This document shows, piece after piece, positions 41,724 through 49,531 of a stretch of 64,000 nucleotides of DNA (the first letter of the stretch is position 1; each line of letters opens with the position of its first letter). Position numbers and translations under genes: made by a program. Source of the stretch: JAGNLM01 sp964439835 (GTDB lineage: Bacteria > Pseudomonadota > Gammaproteobacteria > JAABTG01); NCBI GenBank assembly GCA_964439835.1, contig CAYTPQ010000003.1:79156-143155 (forward strand), given 5' to 3'. The notes under the pieces were generated by a model. It saw nothing but the letters and a program-made list of their open reading frames with translations. It was not told the DNA's origin and did not search any database.

Positions 41724-42893
41724 TCATCGCGGCGGGGCGCCGCTCCCACCCGGCCAGGCCGGCCTGACCTGGCTTCCCAGGCTCTGCTTCTCCGCGGTCT
41801 TGAGTTCTGTTGCGGGGGCTTCTTGCAAGCGGTCGCGGCGGATGTCCCGGGGCAGCCGGGTCAGGTCGACCACCGCCCGGTAGAAGGCCGGAAGGTCGCC
41901 GCCGTGGCGGTCGAGCAACGCCCGGAATCCGGGGGCCAGCTCGTGGTAGGTCGTGATCGCGACGAGCCGGGCGTTGTTGGGCACTTCCGAGCACCAGCGC
42001 CGGTAGCGCGCCTGCTCCGCCGCGTTGAGCCCGAGGTCCTGGCAGGACTCGTGCAACTCCCGGAACACCGCCCCTTTTTCCCGCCGCATCGCCTCGGCCG
42101 GCAGGTCGGAGGCATAGACCGCGGCGAGGCGGCCCCGCGCAGCGAGCACGCGCGCCAGGACGTCGCCGCGCCGCAACCGGGCGTGGTCGTAGGCCGCCAC
42201 GACGTCCGCCGCCCCCTGCGCGACGAGCCAGCGCCGCACGCCCTCCTCTTCCACGGTCACGGCGAAGGCCTCGTTGAACGCCGTGTCGTCCCGGACGTAG
42301 GCGACCTGGTGGGCGAGCTCGTGGAAGATCAAGCCGGCCAGCTCGGTGTCGGGCCATGCCAGGACCCCCCCAGGGAGCGGGTCGTCGAACCAGCCGAGGG
42401 TCGAGTAGGCCGCGACGCCGCCCACGTGGACGTCGTGGCCCTCGGCCCGCAGGGCGTCGGCGTACTGCAGCGCCTCGGCCTCCTCGAAGTAGCCCCGGTA
42501 GGCAACGCAGCCGGCCACGGGAAAGCACCAGGTCCGCGGCGTCAACGAGAATTCCGGCGTAGCGACGACGGCCCAGGCGACGTAGCGGCGGCCGAGGTCG
42601 GCGTAGGTCCGGTAGCTGCCGTTGTCGGGCAGCCCGAGGGATTCGGCTGCGAACGCCCGGGCCGCGGCGGCGTACTCCAGCCGCGCGCGCAGGGGCTCGG
42701 GCGTGCGGGGGTCCGCCACCGCCGCCTCGAGAGGCTGCCTCGCCGCCAGCAGGGCCGCCTGGCCCGAGACTGAGCGAGCGTAGTAGCTGAACTCCCCGCA
42801 CCCGGCGGCCAGCAGGCTGAAGAGAAGTACGCCGGCCCTGGGGAACCAGGGGTCGCGCCGTCGGATCGAAGGATTCAGGGAGCCCGGGCCCAC
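41724..42893 (-). CDS. Putative zinc aminopeptidase, lipoprotein (DUF2265-type)
   Basis: The 389-residue product has an N-terminal hydrophobic stretch ending in a lipobox (LLAAGC, about residue 32). The zinc motif FHELAHQVAYV (HExxH) lies near residue 190, with a third ligand candidate in FNEAFAVTVEEEG. The family is listed as predicted aminopeptidase; substrates are unknown. The start is a GTG, and the 18 residues before the hydrophobic stretch make the signal region longer than usual, so the exact start is uncertain. Confidence 0.82.
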   Translation of the reverse strand: MGPGSLNPSIRRRDPWFPRAGVLLFSLLAAGCGEFSYYARSVSGQAALLAARQPLEAAVADPRTPEPLRARLEYAAAARAFAAESLGLPDNGSYRTYADLGRRYVAWAVVATPEFSLTPRTWCFPVAGCVAYRGYFEEAEALQYADALRAEGHDVHVGGVAAYSTLGWFDDPLPGGVLAWPDTELAGLIFHELAHQVAYVRDDTAFNEAFAVTVEEEGVRRWLVAQGAADVVAAYDHARLRRGDVLARVLAARGRLAAVYASDLPAEAMRREKGAVFRELHESCQDLGLNAAEQARYRRWCSEVPNNARLVAITTYHELAPGFRALLDRHGGDLPAFYRAVVDLTRLPRDIRRDRLQEAPATELKTAEKQSLGSQVRPAWPGGSGAPPR

Positions 42894-42985
42894 CGGGCCA
42901 CGCTAGCGCGCGCGGCAGGCGACCGGCAAGGAGGGTGTTCAGCTACAAGGGCCCCGGGGCACAGGGCCCCGGGCCGAGTGCACGG

Positions 42986-43228
42986 TCAGTTGGCAACGCA
43001 GGCCTCCTCGGCGCAACGGGTGCCGTTGCCGGTGAGCCACTCGCGCAGCGCGCAGAGCTTGCAGCTGACGGCCTGCTCGAACAGGCTCATCAGCGCACCG
43101 GAGAGGATCAGCGCCCAGAACACAGGCTCGATCCACGGTTGCTGAAGCTGGCTGCCCGGCCCGTAGACCAGAACGGACCCGATACCGACAAGGGTTGCTG
43201 CACTCAGACCACCAATGAGATACGCCAT
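42986..43228 (-). CDS. Small two-helix membrane protein with C-terminal cysteines
   Basis: The 80-residue product is not one I recognise. Two hydrophobic helices (LIGGLSAATLVGIGSVLVY and WIEPVFWALILSGALMSLF) are followed by a tail with four Cys: CKLC, then TRC and EEAC. Two CxxC-like pairs in so short a tail suggest a metal site, a disulfide pair or a redox function. The 26 bases upstream of the start contain a possible AGAGGTC ribosome site. GC is lower than the surroundings. Confidence 0.65.
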   Translation of the reverse strand: MAYLIGGLSAATLVGIGSVLVYGPGSQLQQPWIEPVFWALILSGALMSLFEQAVSCKLCALREWLTGNGTRCAEEACVAN

Positions 43229-43366
43229 TGTTTTGACCTCTCGTTAAATGTTAGCTGTGACTAATATAAGCGCGCGCTTATGGTTCTGTCAAAGGCGGAC
43301 CGGACGTCCGTCCCCGAACCGCGACGGGGTTCTCAGTCTTCGTCCCCCGCGTCCTCACTGAACGTC

Positions 43367-44071
43367 ATGGGTAGCCACCGGCCGTTCCGAGGTATCACGT
43401 TCGACCTGGACGACACGCTGTACGACAACGTGCCGGTCCTTCAGCGGGCGGAGCAAGCGGTGCACGACTGGCTCGCGGAGCACTACCCCCGCCTCGCCGC
43501 GCGCTACGACCCACCCGGTCTGCGCGAGCTGCGGCGAGCCCTGGCGGTCGCCCAGCCGGGCCTGCGGCACGACGTGACGACGTTGCGCAAGCGTGCCATC
43601 GCGCTGGCCGCCCGGACTGTGGGTTACGGCGAGGAGGTGGCTGAACACGCGTTCGCCGTGTTCTGGGAGGCACGCAACCAGGTGGAGCTATACGAGGAGG
43701 TAAGGCCGGTCCTGGCAGGGCTGCGCGGTCGTTACACCCTGGGGGCGCTGACGAACGGCAACGCGGACCTGGGGCGCATCGGCCTCGCGCCGTTGTTCGA
43801 CTTCGCACTCAGCGCCGGCGCGGTCGGCGCCTCCAAGCCCGAGCCGCCGATGTTCCTGGAGGCCCTGCGGCGCATCGGCGCAGGGCCCGAGGCAACGGTC
43901 CACGTCGGCGACGACCCGGTGGCGGACATCGGCGGGGCAAAGGCGGTCGGGATGCGGACGGTCTGGGTCAACCGTCACAGCCACCCGTGGCCGGGCGGCG
44001 ACCCGCCCGACGCGGAGATCAGGGGCCTCGGCGATCTGCTGGGTGTCCTCGCTGCCCTAGAGGGTGCTTAG
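43367..44071 (+). CDS. HAD-superfamily phosphatase (YigB-like)
   Basis: The 234-residue protein has HAD motif I DLDDTLYDN (nucleophile Asp at about residue 12), motif II TNGN, a Lys in GASKPEP (motif III) and motif IV HVGDDPVADIGGA. The pattern fits subfamily IA phosphatases such as YigB, which removes phosphate from FMN. The substrate is not certain. The start at 43367 (MGSHRPFRGITFDLD) removes 29 upstream codons that do not match the family. Confidence 0.85.
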   Translation: MGSHRPFRGITFDLDDTLYDNVPVLQRAEQAVHDWLAEHYPRLAARYDPPGLRELRRALAVAQPGLRHDVTTLRKRAIALAARTVGYGEEVAEHAFAVFWEARNQVELYEEVRPVLAGLRGRYTLGALTNGNADLGRIGLAPLFDFALSAGAVGASKPEPPMFLEALRRIGAGPEATVHVGDDPVADIGGAKAVGMRTVWVNRHSHPWPGGDPPDAEIRGLGDLLGVLAALEGA

Positions 44072-44088
44072 CAGCTTCCGGGGCGGTC

Positions 44089-44134
44089 GCAGATCCCCCG
44101 GTACGGTCCCGCGAAACCGTACCGGGGGATCTGC
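44089..44134. repeat. Palindromic repeat family A, copy 5 (46-bp deletion form)
   Basis: GCAGATCCCCCGGTACGGT at 44089-44107 pairs perfectly over 19 bp with 44116-44134 around an 8-base loop CCCGCGAA. It keeps only the outer arms of the 108-bp element. It sits between the convergent HAD and DUF1499 genes and would form a very stable RNA hairpin in both directions. Confidence 0.92.
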
Positions 44135-44166
44135 TGTGAGGTGGCCGAGTCGATATCGATACACGC

Positions 44167-44646
44167 TCAGTCGTTGAGCGCCCGCCGAACCTGGGCGATG
44201 AGGTCGAGAACGTGCCTCGCGTTCGCCCCCAGGTCCCCCCGGCCGACCCGCGACGACGAGCGGATCACGAGCCGGCTGCCCCCCTCGCCGGCCGGCTCGA
44301 CCCGGGCCAGGACGTCGTCCCGGAAGCGCCAGAGCCGGGTCGTAACCACCGCCTGGTGCTCTCCGGCCGCCGGGCCGGAGGTGCGCTGCCAGCCGAGGGC
44401 GTCCATGGCCTCCGCCGTGGCGGCGGAGAGGCGGTCGGGCGAGACCGCGAATCGCGGCTCGGCCAGTTCCGGGAACCGCGGGGCGGCCGAGGTCTCAGCA
44501 ACGTTGGTGGTGAGGTAGGTCGCCAGGCGCTCGCCGACACCCGGCGGGGCGAGCAGGGGGACGCGGTTCGCGAGCAGTCCGCCCACCAGCGCGAGGACCG
44601 GGGCCGTGATGAGCACGATCAGTAGGGTGAGCATGGCTTTCCTCAC
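44167..44646 (-). CDS. DUF1499 family protein
   Basis: The 159-residue protein has one N-terminal membrane helix (MLTLLIVLITAPVLALVGGL) and a DUF1499 domain ending in VIRSSSRVGRGDLGANARHV, which is the family hallmark. Function is unknown. Its ATG overlaps the tesA stop (ATGA), so it is translated with tesA. Confidence 0.85.
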   Translation of the reverse strand: MRKAMLTLLIVLITAPVLALVGGLLANRVPLLAPPGVGERLATYLTTNVAETSAAPRFPELAEPRFAVSPDRLSAATAEAMDALGWQRTSGPAAGEHQAVVTTRLWRFRDDVLARVEPAGEGGSRLVIRSSSRVGRGDLGANARHVLDLIAQVRRALND

Positions 44647-45533
44647 GGCGGTCCCATCCGGACGAGGCCGCCCGCGCCGGTCAAGCCGCCGGCCTGCGTG
44701 CCGATCGGACGCGGGTCGCGGGCCAGCGCAGTCCCCGCTGCCACCGCTGGCGACGGCAGCGGCGACGTTCCGTTAGCGTGAAAGTCTCCTTCATGCTCCG
44801 GGGTGTGTGCCAGGCCCTCATGAGCGTTAGAGGGGGGACCGCTTTCGCTGGTGGCCGGCACTGAGGCGTTTGCCGGCTCCCCGAGGAGCGGCTCCAGGTA
44901 GGGCCAGACGTTCGCCAGCAACCGCGGTTGGGCCTCGGCCCGGGGGTGGATGCCGTCCTCGAGCATGAGGTCGGGGTTGCCGCCAACGCCCTCGAGCAGG
45001 AAGGGCACCAGCGGCACACCCTGACGGACCGCAACGTTCGCGAAGGCCGCGCCGAAGCGCTCGGCAAACGCCGGCCCGTAATTGGGCGGCAGCCGGATCC
45101 CCACCAGCAACACCCGGGCGCCTGCACCCCGCGCCGCCTCGACCATGGCCTCCAGGTTACGCTCGGTCTCCTCGGGCGGGATGCCCCGCAGGCCGTCGTT
45201 CCCCCCGAGCTCGATCACGACGACGGCCGGCCGGTGCCGCTCCAGGACAGCGGGCAGGCGGCTGCGACCACCCCGGCTCGTGTCGCCGCTGATGCTGGCG
45301 TTGACCACACGGTGCGGCCAGCCCCCCGCGGCGGTGCGGGCCTGCAGCAAGGCCACCCAGCCGCGCGCGGTCTCCATGCCGTAGGCCGCGCTCAGGCTAT
45401 CGCCCACGACCACCAGGACCGGTGGCGAGGCCGCGAAGACGGGCGCCGGGAGCCACGCGAGCGCCAGGTAAAGAATAATGAGTCGCGCGCCGCGAGGCAG
45501 GCGGAGGGCGGTGCTCTCGTGCGATGCTCCCAT
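44643..45533 (-). CDS. tesA: Arylesterase / acyl-CoA thioesterase I (TesA-type) with long C-terminal tail
   Basis: The 296-residue SGNH hydrolase has a signal peptide (LIILYLALAWLPAPVFAAS). The GDSL block is VVGDSLSAAYGM; IELGGNDGLRG and DGIHPRAEAQ supply the other catalytic residues. TesA is a periplasmic esterase, thioesterase and lysophospholipase of about 208 residues in E. coli. Here about 79 extra residues follow the usual end (WPYLEPLLG); they are rich in Ala, Pro, Gly and Ser with no domain. The gene diverges from the ybbA-ybbP pair, the same arrangement as in E. coli. Confidence 0.9.
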   Translation of the reverse strand: MGASHESTALRLPRGARLIILYLALAWLPAPVFAASPPVLVVVGDSLSAAYGMETARGWVALLQARTAAGGWPHRVVNASISGDTSRGGRSRLPAVLERHRPAVVVIELGGNDGLRGIPPEETERNLEAMVEAARGAGARVLLVGIRLPPNYGPAFAERFGAAFANVAVRQGVPLVPFLLEGVGGNPDLMLEDGIHPRAEAQPRLLANVWPYLEPLLGEPANASVPATSESGPPSNAHEGLAHTPEHEGDFHANGTSPLPSPAVAAGTALARDPRPIGTQAGGLTGAGGLVRMGPP

Positions 45534-45603
45534 GGCGTTTCAGGGTAGCCCCTCCCGCACCCGCGTGGAACCTTGGGCGGTGGGGGGATTCCAACGGGGC
45601 ACC

Positions 45604-46326
45604 ATGGAAAGACACTCTGAACACCCCATCCTGAGGGCCGGCGGCCTCGGCAAGCGGGTCGCCAGTCCCGAGGGCACACTCGAGATCCTCTCGGGCGTCG
45701 AGCTGTCGGTCGCGGCGGGTGAGTCCCTGGCCGTCGTCGGGGAGTCTGGCTCCGGCAAGTCGACCCTGCTCTCCCTGCTGGCCGGCCTCGACGTGCCGAC
45801 CGCGGGGCGCGTCTGGATCGACGGGACCGACCTGAGCGCGCTTGACGAGGACGGGCGGGCTCGCCTGCGTGGCCGCCTCGTGGGCTTCGTGTTCCAGTCG
45901 TTCCAGCTCATTCCCAGCCTGACGGCCCTGGAGAACGTGATGCTGCCGCTGGAGCTGGCCGACGGTGAGGACCCCCGGGCCACGGCCCTGGAGGTGCTGG
46001 ACCGGGTGGGGCTCGCCGCCCGCGTGCGGCACTATCCGAGCCAGCTCTCAGGCGGGGAGCAGCAGCGGGTCGCCCTGGCGCGGGCCTTCTCCACTCGGCC
46101 CCGCCTCCTCTTCGCGGACGAGCCGACGGGCAACCTGGACCGACGCACGGGCGAGCGGGTGAGTGAGTTGCTGTTCCGCCTGAACGCGGAGCACGCGACC
46201 ACCCTGGTGCTGGTCACCCACGACCCGGGCCTCGCCGACCACTGCGACCGCACGCTGCGGCTCGAGGCCGGCCGCCTTCACGAAAAGCCGGCGCGGGCAG
46301 GGGCCCGCCGCCCGGTAGAGGCTTGA
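45604..46326 (+). CDS. ybbA: ABC transporter ATP-binding protein YbbA
   Basis: The 240-residue ATPase has Walker A GESGSGKST (about residues 46-54), the Q-loop FVFQSFQL, the signature LSGGEQQR, Walker B LLFADEPTGNLD and the switch His in VTHD. The FQSFQLIP and EPTGNLD wording marks the LolD/MacB type that pairs with FtsX-like permeases. Partner and order (ybbA-ybbP, opposite tesA) match E. coli, where the substrate is unknown but lipid-related work has been proposed. It overlaps the next gene's region by a few bases. Confidence 0.92.
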   Translation: MERHSEHPILRAGGLGKRVASPEGTLEILSGVELSVAAGESLAVVGESGSGKSTLLSLLAGLDVPTAGRVWIDGTDLSALDEDGRARLRGRLVGFVFQSFQLIPSLTALENVMLPLELADGEDPRATALEVLDRVGLAARVRHYPSQLSGGEQQRVALARAFSTRPRLLFADEPTGNLDRRTGERVSELLFRLNAEHATTLVLVTHDPGLADHCDRTLRLEAGRLHEKPARAGARRPVEA

Positions 46327-46331
46327 GACCG

Positions 46332-48827
46332 ATGGTGTCCGGGAGCCGGGGCCTCGCCTGGCGGTGGCTGCGCCGGGAGTGGCGGGGGGGCGAGCTGCCG
46401 CTCCTGGCGGTGGCGGTGGTCCTGGCCGTCGCCAGCGTGTCGGCGGTCGGCTTCTTCGCCGATCGGGTGCACCGGGCGATGAGCCTGCGTGCGACCGAGC
46501 TGCTGGCCGCTGACGTGGTGCTGGTCTCCTCGGCGGCGATTGCCCAGGAACGCCGGGCCGCCGCGCGCCAACGCGGCCTAGCCGTTGCGGACACGCTGAC
46601 CTTCCCGAGCATGGTCTCCGTCGGCGAGCGGCTCCAGCTCTCGGAGGTGAAGGCGGTGGGCCCCGGCTACCCCCTGCGCGGCGAGCTGCGGGTGGCGCCC
46701 GCGCCCTTCGCGGCCGACGCGCCGCGCGCGACCGGGCCGCAGCCGGGCACGGCCTGGGTCGACGCCCGCCTCGCCACCGCCCTCGGGGTGGCGCCAGGCG
46801 ATCGGGTACAGGTGGGCGCGATCGAGCTGGCGGTCGCCGCGGTCCTCTCCTTCGAGCCGGACCGCCCCGGTGACCTGTTCAGCCTGGGGCCCCGGCTGAT
46901 GATGCACCTGGACGACGTCCCCGCCAGCGGCCTCGTCCAGCCGGGGAGCCGGGTGACCCACCGACTGCTGGTGGCGGGCCCGGAGGCCGCCGTCGCCAGT
47001 TACCGCAGCGCCCTCGAAGGGCAGCTCGGGCGGGGCGAGAGCCTGCAGGGGGTGCGCGACACCCGCCCCGAGCTGCGACTGGCCCTGGACCGCGCGGAGC
47101 GCTTTCTGGGACTCGCCGCCCTGGTGAGCGCCCTGCTCGCGGGGGTCGCGGTGGCCCTGGCCGCCCGCCGCTACGCCGAGCGCCACCTGGATACGGCGGC
47201 GGTCCTGCGCTGCCTCGGCGCGACCCAGGCCCGCGTCACCCGGCTCTTTGCGACCCAGCTCCTGCTGGTCGGCCTGATCGCCGGCGCCATCGGGGCGGCG
47301 CTCGGCTACCTGGCCCAGGCCGGCCTCGCCGTCCTGCTGGCCGAGGCCTACCCCGGTCCGCTGCCACTGCCGTCCCTCTACCCCGCCCTGGCCGGCCTCG
47401 CCACCGGGCTGGTCACCCTCGCCGGCTTCGCCTTGCCCCCGCTGCTGCGCCTGCGGGAGGTGCCACCGCTGCGGGTGCTGCGCCGCGACCTGGTGCCCAT
47501 GCCCGCCCGGGCCCGCGCGGTCTACGGCTCCGCGCTCCTTGCCCTCGGCGCGCTGGTGCTGTGGCAGGCGGCCGACGCCCGTCTGGCCGGCTACGTCCTC
47601 GCGGGTGCGGCCGCCACCATCGCCGTGCTGGTGGGCGCGGCGTACGGGTTGCTCGCGGCCCTCCGCCCCCTGCGAGGCCGGGTGGGGGTCTCCTGGCGCT
47701 TCGGTCTGGCGCGCCTCACCCGCCGGCCCGGCCAGAGCGTGGTCCAGGTGGTGGCCTTCGGGCTGGGCCTGATGGTCCTGCTGCTGCTGACCGTGGTGCG
47801 CGGCGAGCTCATCGACGGCTGGCGGGACCGCCTGCCGGCCGACGCACCCAACTACTTCCTGATCAACGTCCAACCTGACGAGGTCGCAGGGGTTCGGGCC
47901 TTCCTGGCCGGCCACGGCATCGCGGAGCCTGCTCTCTACCCGATGGTTCGGGGCCGGCTAGTCTCCATCGACGGCCGGCCCGTGTCCGCCGACGACTACG
48001 AGGCGGCCCGGGCCAAGCGCCTGGTGGAGCGCGAGTTCAACCTGTCGACCGCCGCAGAGCCCCAGGACGACAACCGCGTGGTCGCCGGCCACTGGTGGGC
48101 CCCGGGGCGTGCCGCGGCGCCCCAGTTCTCGGTCGAGGAAGGGCTCGCGGAGACGCTCGGGATCGCCCTGGGCGCACGGCTGCGGTTCCAGATCGCGGGC
48201 CAGGAGGTCGAGGCCCCGGTCACCAGCCTGCGGGCGGTCCAGTGGGACTCGTTCCGGGTCAACTTCTTCGTGGTCGCGCCACCGGGCGTCCTGGACGGAT
48301 TTCCGGCGACCCACGTCACGAGCTTCCACCTGCCGCCCCAGCGCACGGAGGTACTGGCCGAGTTGGTGCGGGCCTTCCCGAGCGTCACCGTCCTGGACGT
48401 CGAGGCCATCCTGTCGCGGGTGCGGCACATCCTGGAGCAGGCGGCGCTCGCCGTGCAGTACGTGTTCCTCTTCGCCCTGCTGGCCGGCGTCACGGTGCTC
48501 GCCGCTGCCGTCCAGTCAACCCTGGACGAGCGGCGCTTCGAGTCGGCCGTGCTGCGCACCCTCGGGGCCGACCGCCGACGGCTGGTGGCGGGGCTGCTCG
48601 CGGAGTTCACCACCCTCGGTGCCCTGGCCGGCCTGCTCGCCTCGCTGGCCGCTGCCGGCACCGGCGTCGCCCTCGCCCGCAGGGTGTTCGACCTGGAGTA
48701 CGTTCCCAGCCCCGGCCTGTGGGCCATCGGCGTCACTGCCGGGGTGGTTGGCGTCGCCCTGGCCGGCTACCTTGGCACCCGCCGAGTGCTCTCCCACCCG
48801 CCGGTGGAGAGCCTGCGGTCAGGGTGA
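46332..48827 (+). CDS. ybbP: FtsX-like ABC permease YbbP
   Basis: The 831-residue permease has an N-terminal membrane helix (LPLLAVAVVLAVASVSAVGF), a large periplasmic domain and two FtsX-type blocks of helices (about residues 260-370 and 700-825) separated by a second periplasmic region. It contains AVLRCLGATQARV and AVLRTLGADRRRL, the coupling segments that contact the ATPase. This double-FtsX layout is that of YbbP. The ATG at 46332 is chosen; a TTG at 46323 overlapping the ybbA stop is possible. Confidence 0.9.
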   Translation: MVSGSRGLAWRWLRREWRGGELPLLAVAVVLAVASVSAVGFFADRVHRAMSLRATELLAADVVLVSSAAIAQERRAAARQRGLAVADTLTFPSMVSVGERLQLSEVKAVGPGYPLRGELRVAPAPFAADAPRATGPQPGTAWVDARLATALGVAPGDRVQVGAIELAVAAVLSFEPDRPGDLFSLGPRLMMHLDDVPASGLVQPGSRVTHRLLVAGPEAAVASYRSALEGQLGRGESLQGVRDTRPELRLALDRAERFLGLAALVSALLAGVAVALAARRYAERHLDTAAVLRCLGATQARVTRLFATQLLLVGLIAGAIGAALGYLAQAGLAVLLAEAYPGPLPLPSLYPALAGLATGLVTLAGFALPPLLRLREVPPLRVLRRDLVPMPARARAVYGSALLALGALVLWQAADARLAGYVLAGAAATIAVLVGAAYGLLAALRPLRGRVGVSWRFGLARLTRRPGQSVVQVVAFGLGLMVLLLLTVVRGELIDGWRDRLPADAPNYFLINVQPDEVAGVRAFLAGHGIAEPALYPMVRGRLVSIDGRPVSADDYEAARAKRLVEREFNLSTAAEPQDDNRVVAGHWWAPGRAAAPQFSVEEGLAETLGIALGARLRFQIAGQEVEAPVTSLRAVQWDSFRVNFFVVAPPGVLDGFPATHVTSFHLPPQRTEVLAELVRAFPSVTVLDVEAILSRVRHILEQAALAVQYVFLFALLAGVTVLAAAVQSTLDERRFESAVLRTLGADRRRLVAGLLAEFTTLGALAGLLASLAAAGTGVALARRVFDLEYVPSPGLWAIGVTAGVVGVALAGYLGTRRVLSHPPVESLRSG

Positions 48828-48849
48828 CAGGCCAGTCAGTGTGCGCTTC

Positions 48850-48991
48850 ACCGCAGAGGCGCTGAGACGCAGAGGCTGTAAGGATCTGGGCGGTCCCATC
48901 GGGAGTGCGGAGCACTTCGCGGCGTTGGGGACCCGCGCCCCTCTTCGTCGTGAATAATCGGAACCGCTCTGCGCCTCTGTGTCTCTGCGGT
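48850..48991. repeat. Repeat family B, paired copy
   Basis: The left arm ACCGCAGAGGCGCTGAGACG onward (48850-48874) pairs with 48967-48991 at 21 of 25 positions. The 92 bases between are unremarkable. It lies between the convergent ybbP and the secreted-protein gene. Confidence 0.8.
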
Positions 48992-49009
48992 TCTCTTTCG
49001 GGAATGGCT

Positions 49010-49531
49010 TCACCGCGTCGGCCGCAGCATGTCGAAGTGGAGTTGCTCGGCCGCCCGCTCGCCCTGGAACTGCTGGCGCTGGCGCAGGGTAGCGCCCGGG
49101 GGCAGGCCGACCGTCGAATCCCGCTGCCGGAGGCGGGAGGCCTCGGCCTCCTGGCGCTGCTGCAGGCGCTGCAGGTCCCAGGCCTCCTGCTCGAAGCGCT
49201 GGGGGAGCGTCGGGGCGCGCGGCGCAGGCGGCGGGGCCGGCGGGCCGACCGCGGGCGCCCGGGGTGCCAGCCACTCCGGTCGGGGAGCCGGGCGGGTCTC
49301 GACCCATTCCCGGTGAAACTGCTCCTGCAGCGCCCGCGAGCGCTCCAGGTCCTCGGTGCCCAGGCGGCTGCGGTACATCTCCTGGTCGAAGCGCAGCCGG
49401 GCCTCGCCGGCGGCGGCGTCCGGCGCCCGCGGGGTGTCGGCGCCGGAAGGCTGTGCCGCCACCGCGCCGGCCCAGAGGCCAGCGAGCACCGCCAGGGCGT
49501 GTAGGGTAACCCTACCCGCCGCGCCGCTCAC
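49010..49531 (-). CDS. Secreted Gln/Arg-rich helical protein, unknown
   Basis: The 173-residue product has a signal peptide (VTLHALAVLAGLWAGAVAA, cleavage before QPSG near residue 26). The mature part is rich in Arg, Gln, Glu, Pro and Ala with two helical stretches (LERSRALQEQFHREW and QRFEQEAWDLQRLQQRQEAE) around a Pro-rich linker. I recognise no domain. GTG at 49531 overlaps the stop of the AI-2E-family gene (GTGA), so the gene is coupled to it. Confidence 0.62.
   Translation of the reverse strand: MSGAAGRVTLHALAVLAGLWAGAVAAQPSGADTPRAPDAAAGEARLRFDQEMYRSRLGTEDLERSRALQEQFHREWVETRPAPRPEWLAPRAPAVGPPAPPPAPRAPTLPQRFEQEAWDLQRLQQRQEAEASRLRQRDSTVGLPPGATLRQRQQFQGERAAEQLHFDMLRPTR

Noticed and set aside
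42946..42976. GGGCCCCGG-rich hairpin as a terminator of the small Cys-rich protein gene
   Set aside because: The stem is self-complementary in several registers with no T-tract; I could not decide whether it is more than GC-rich sequence.
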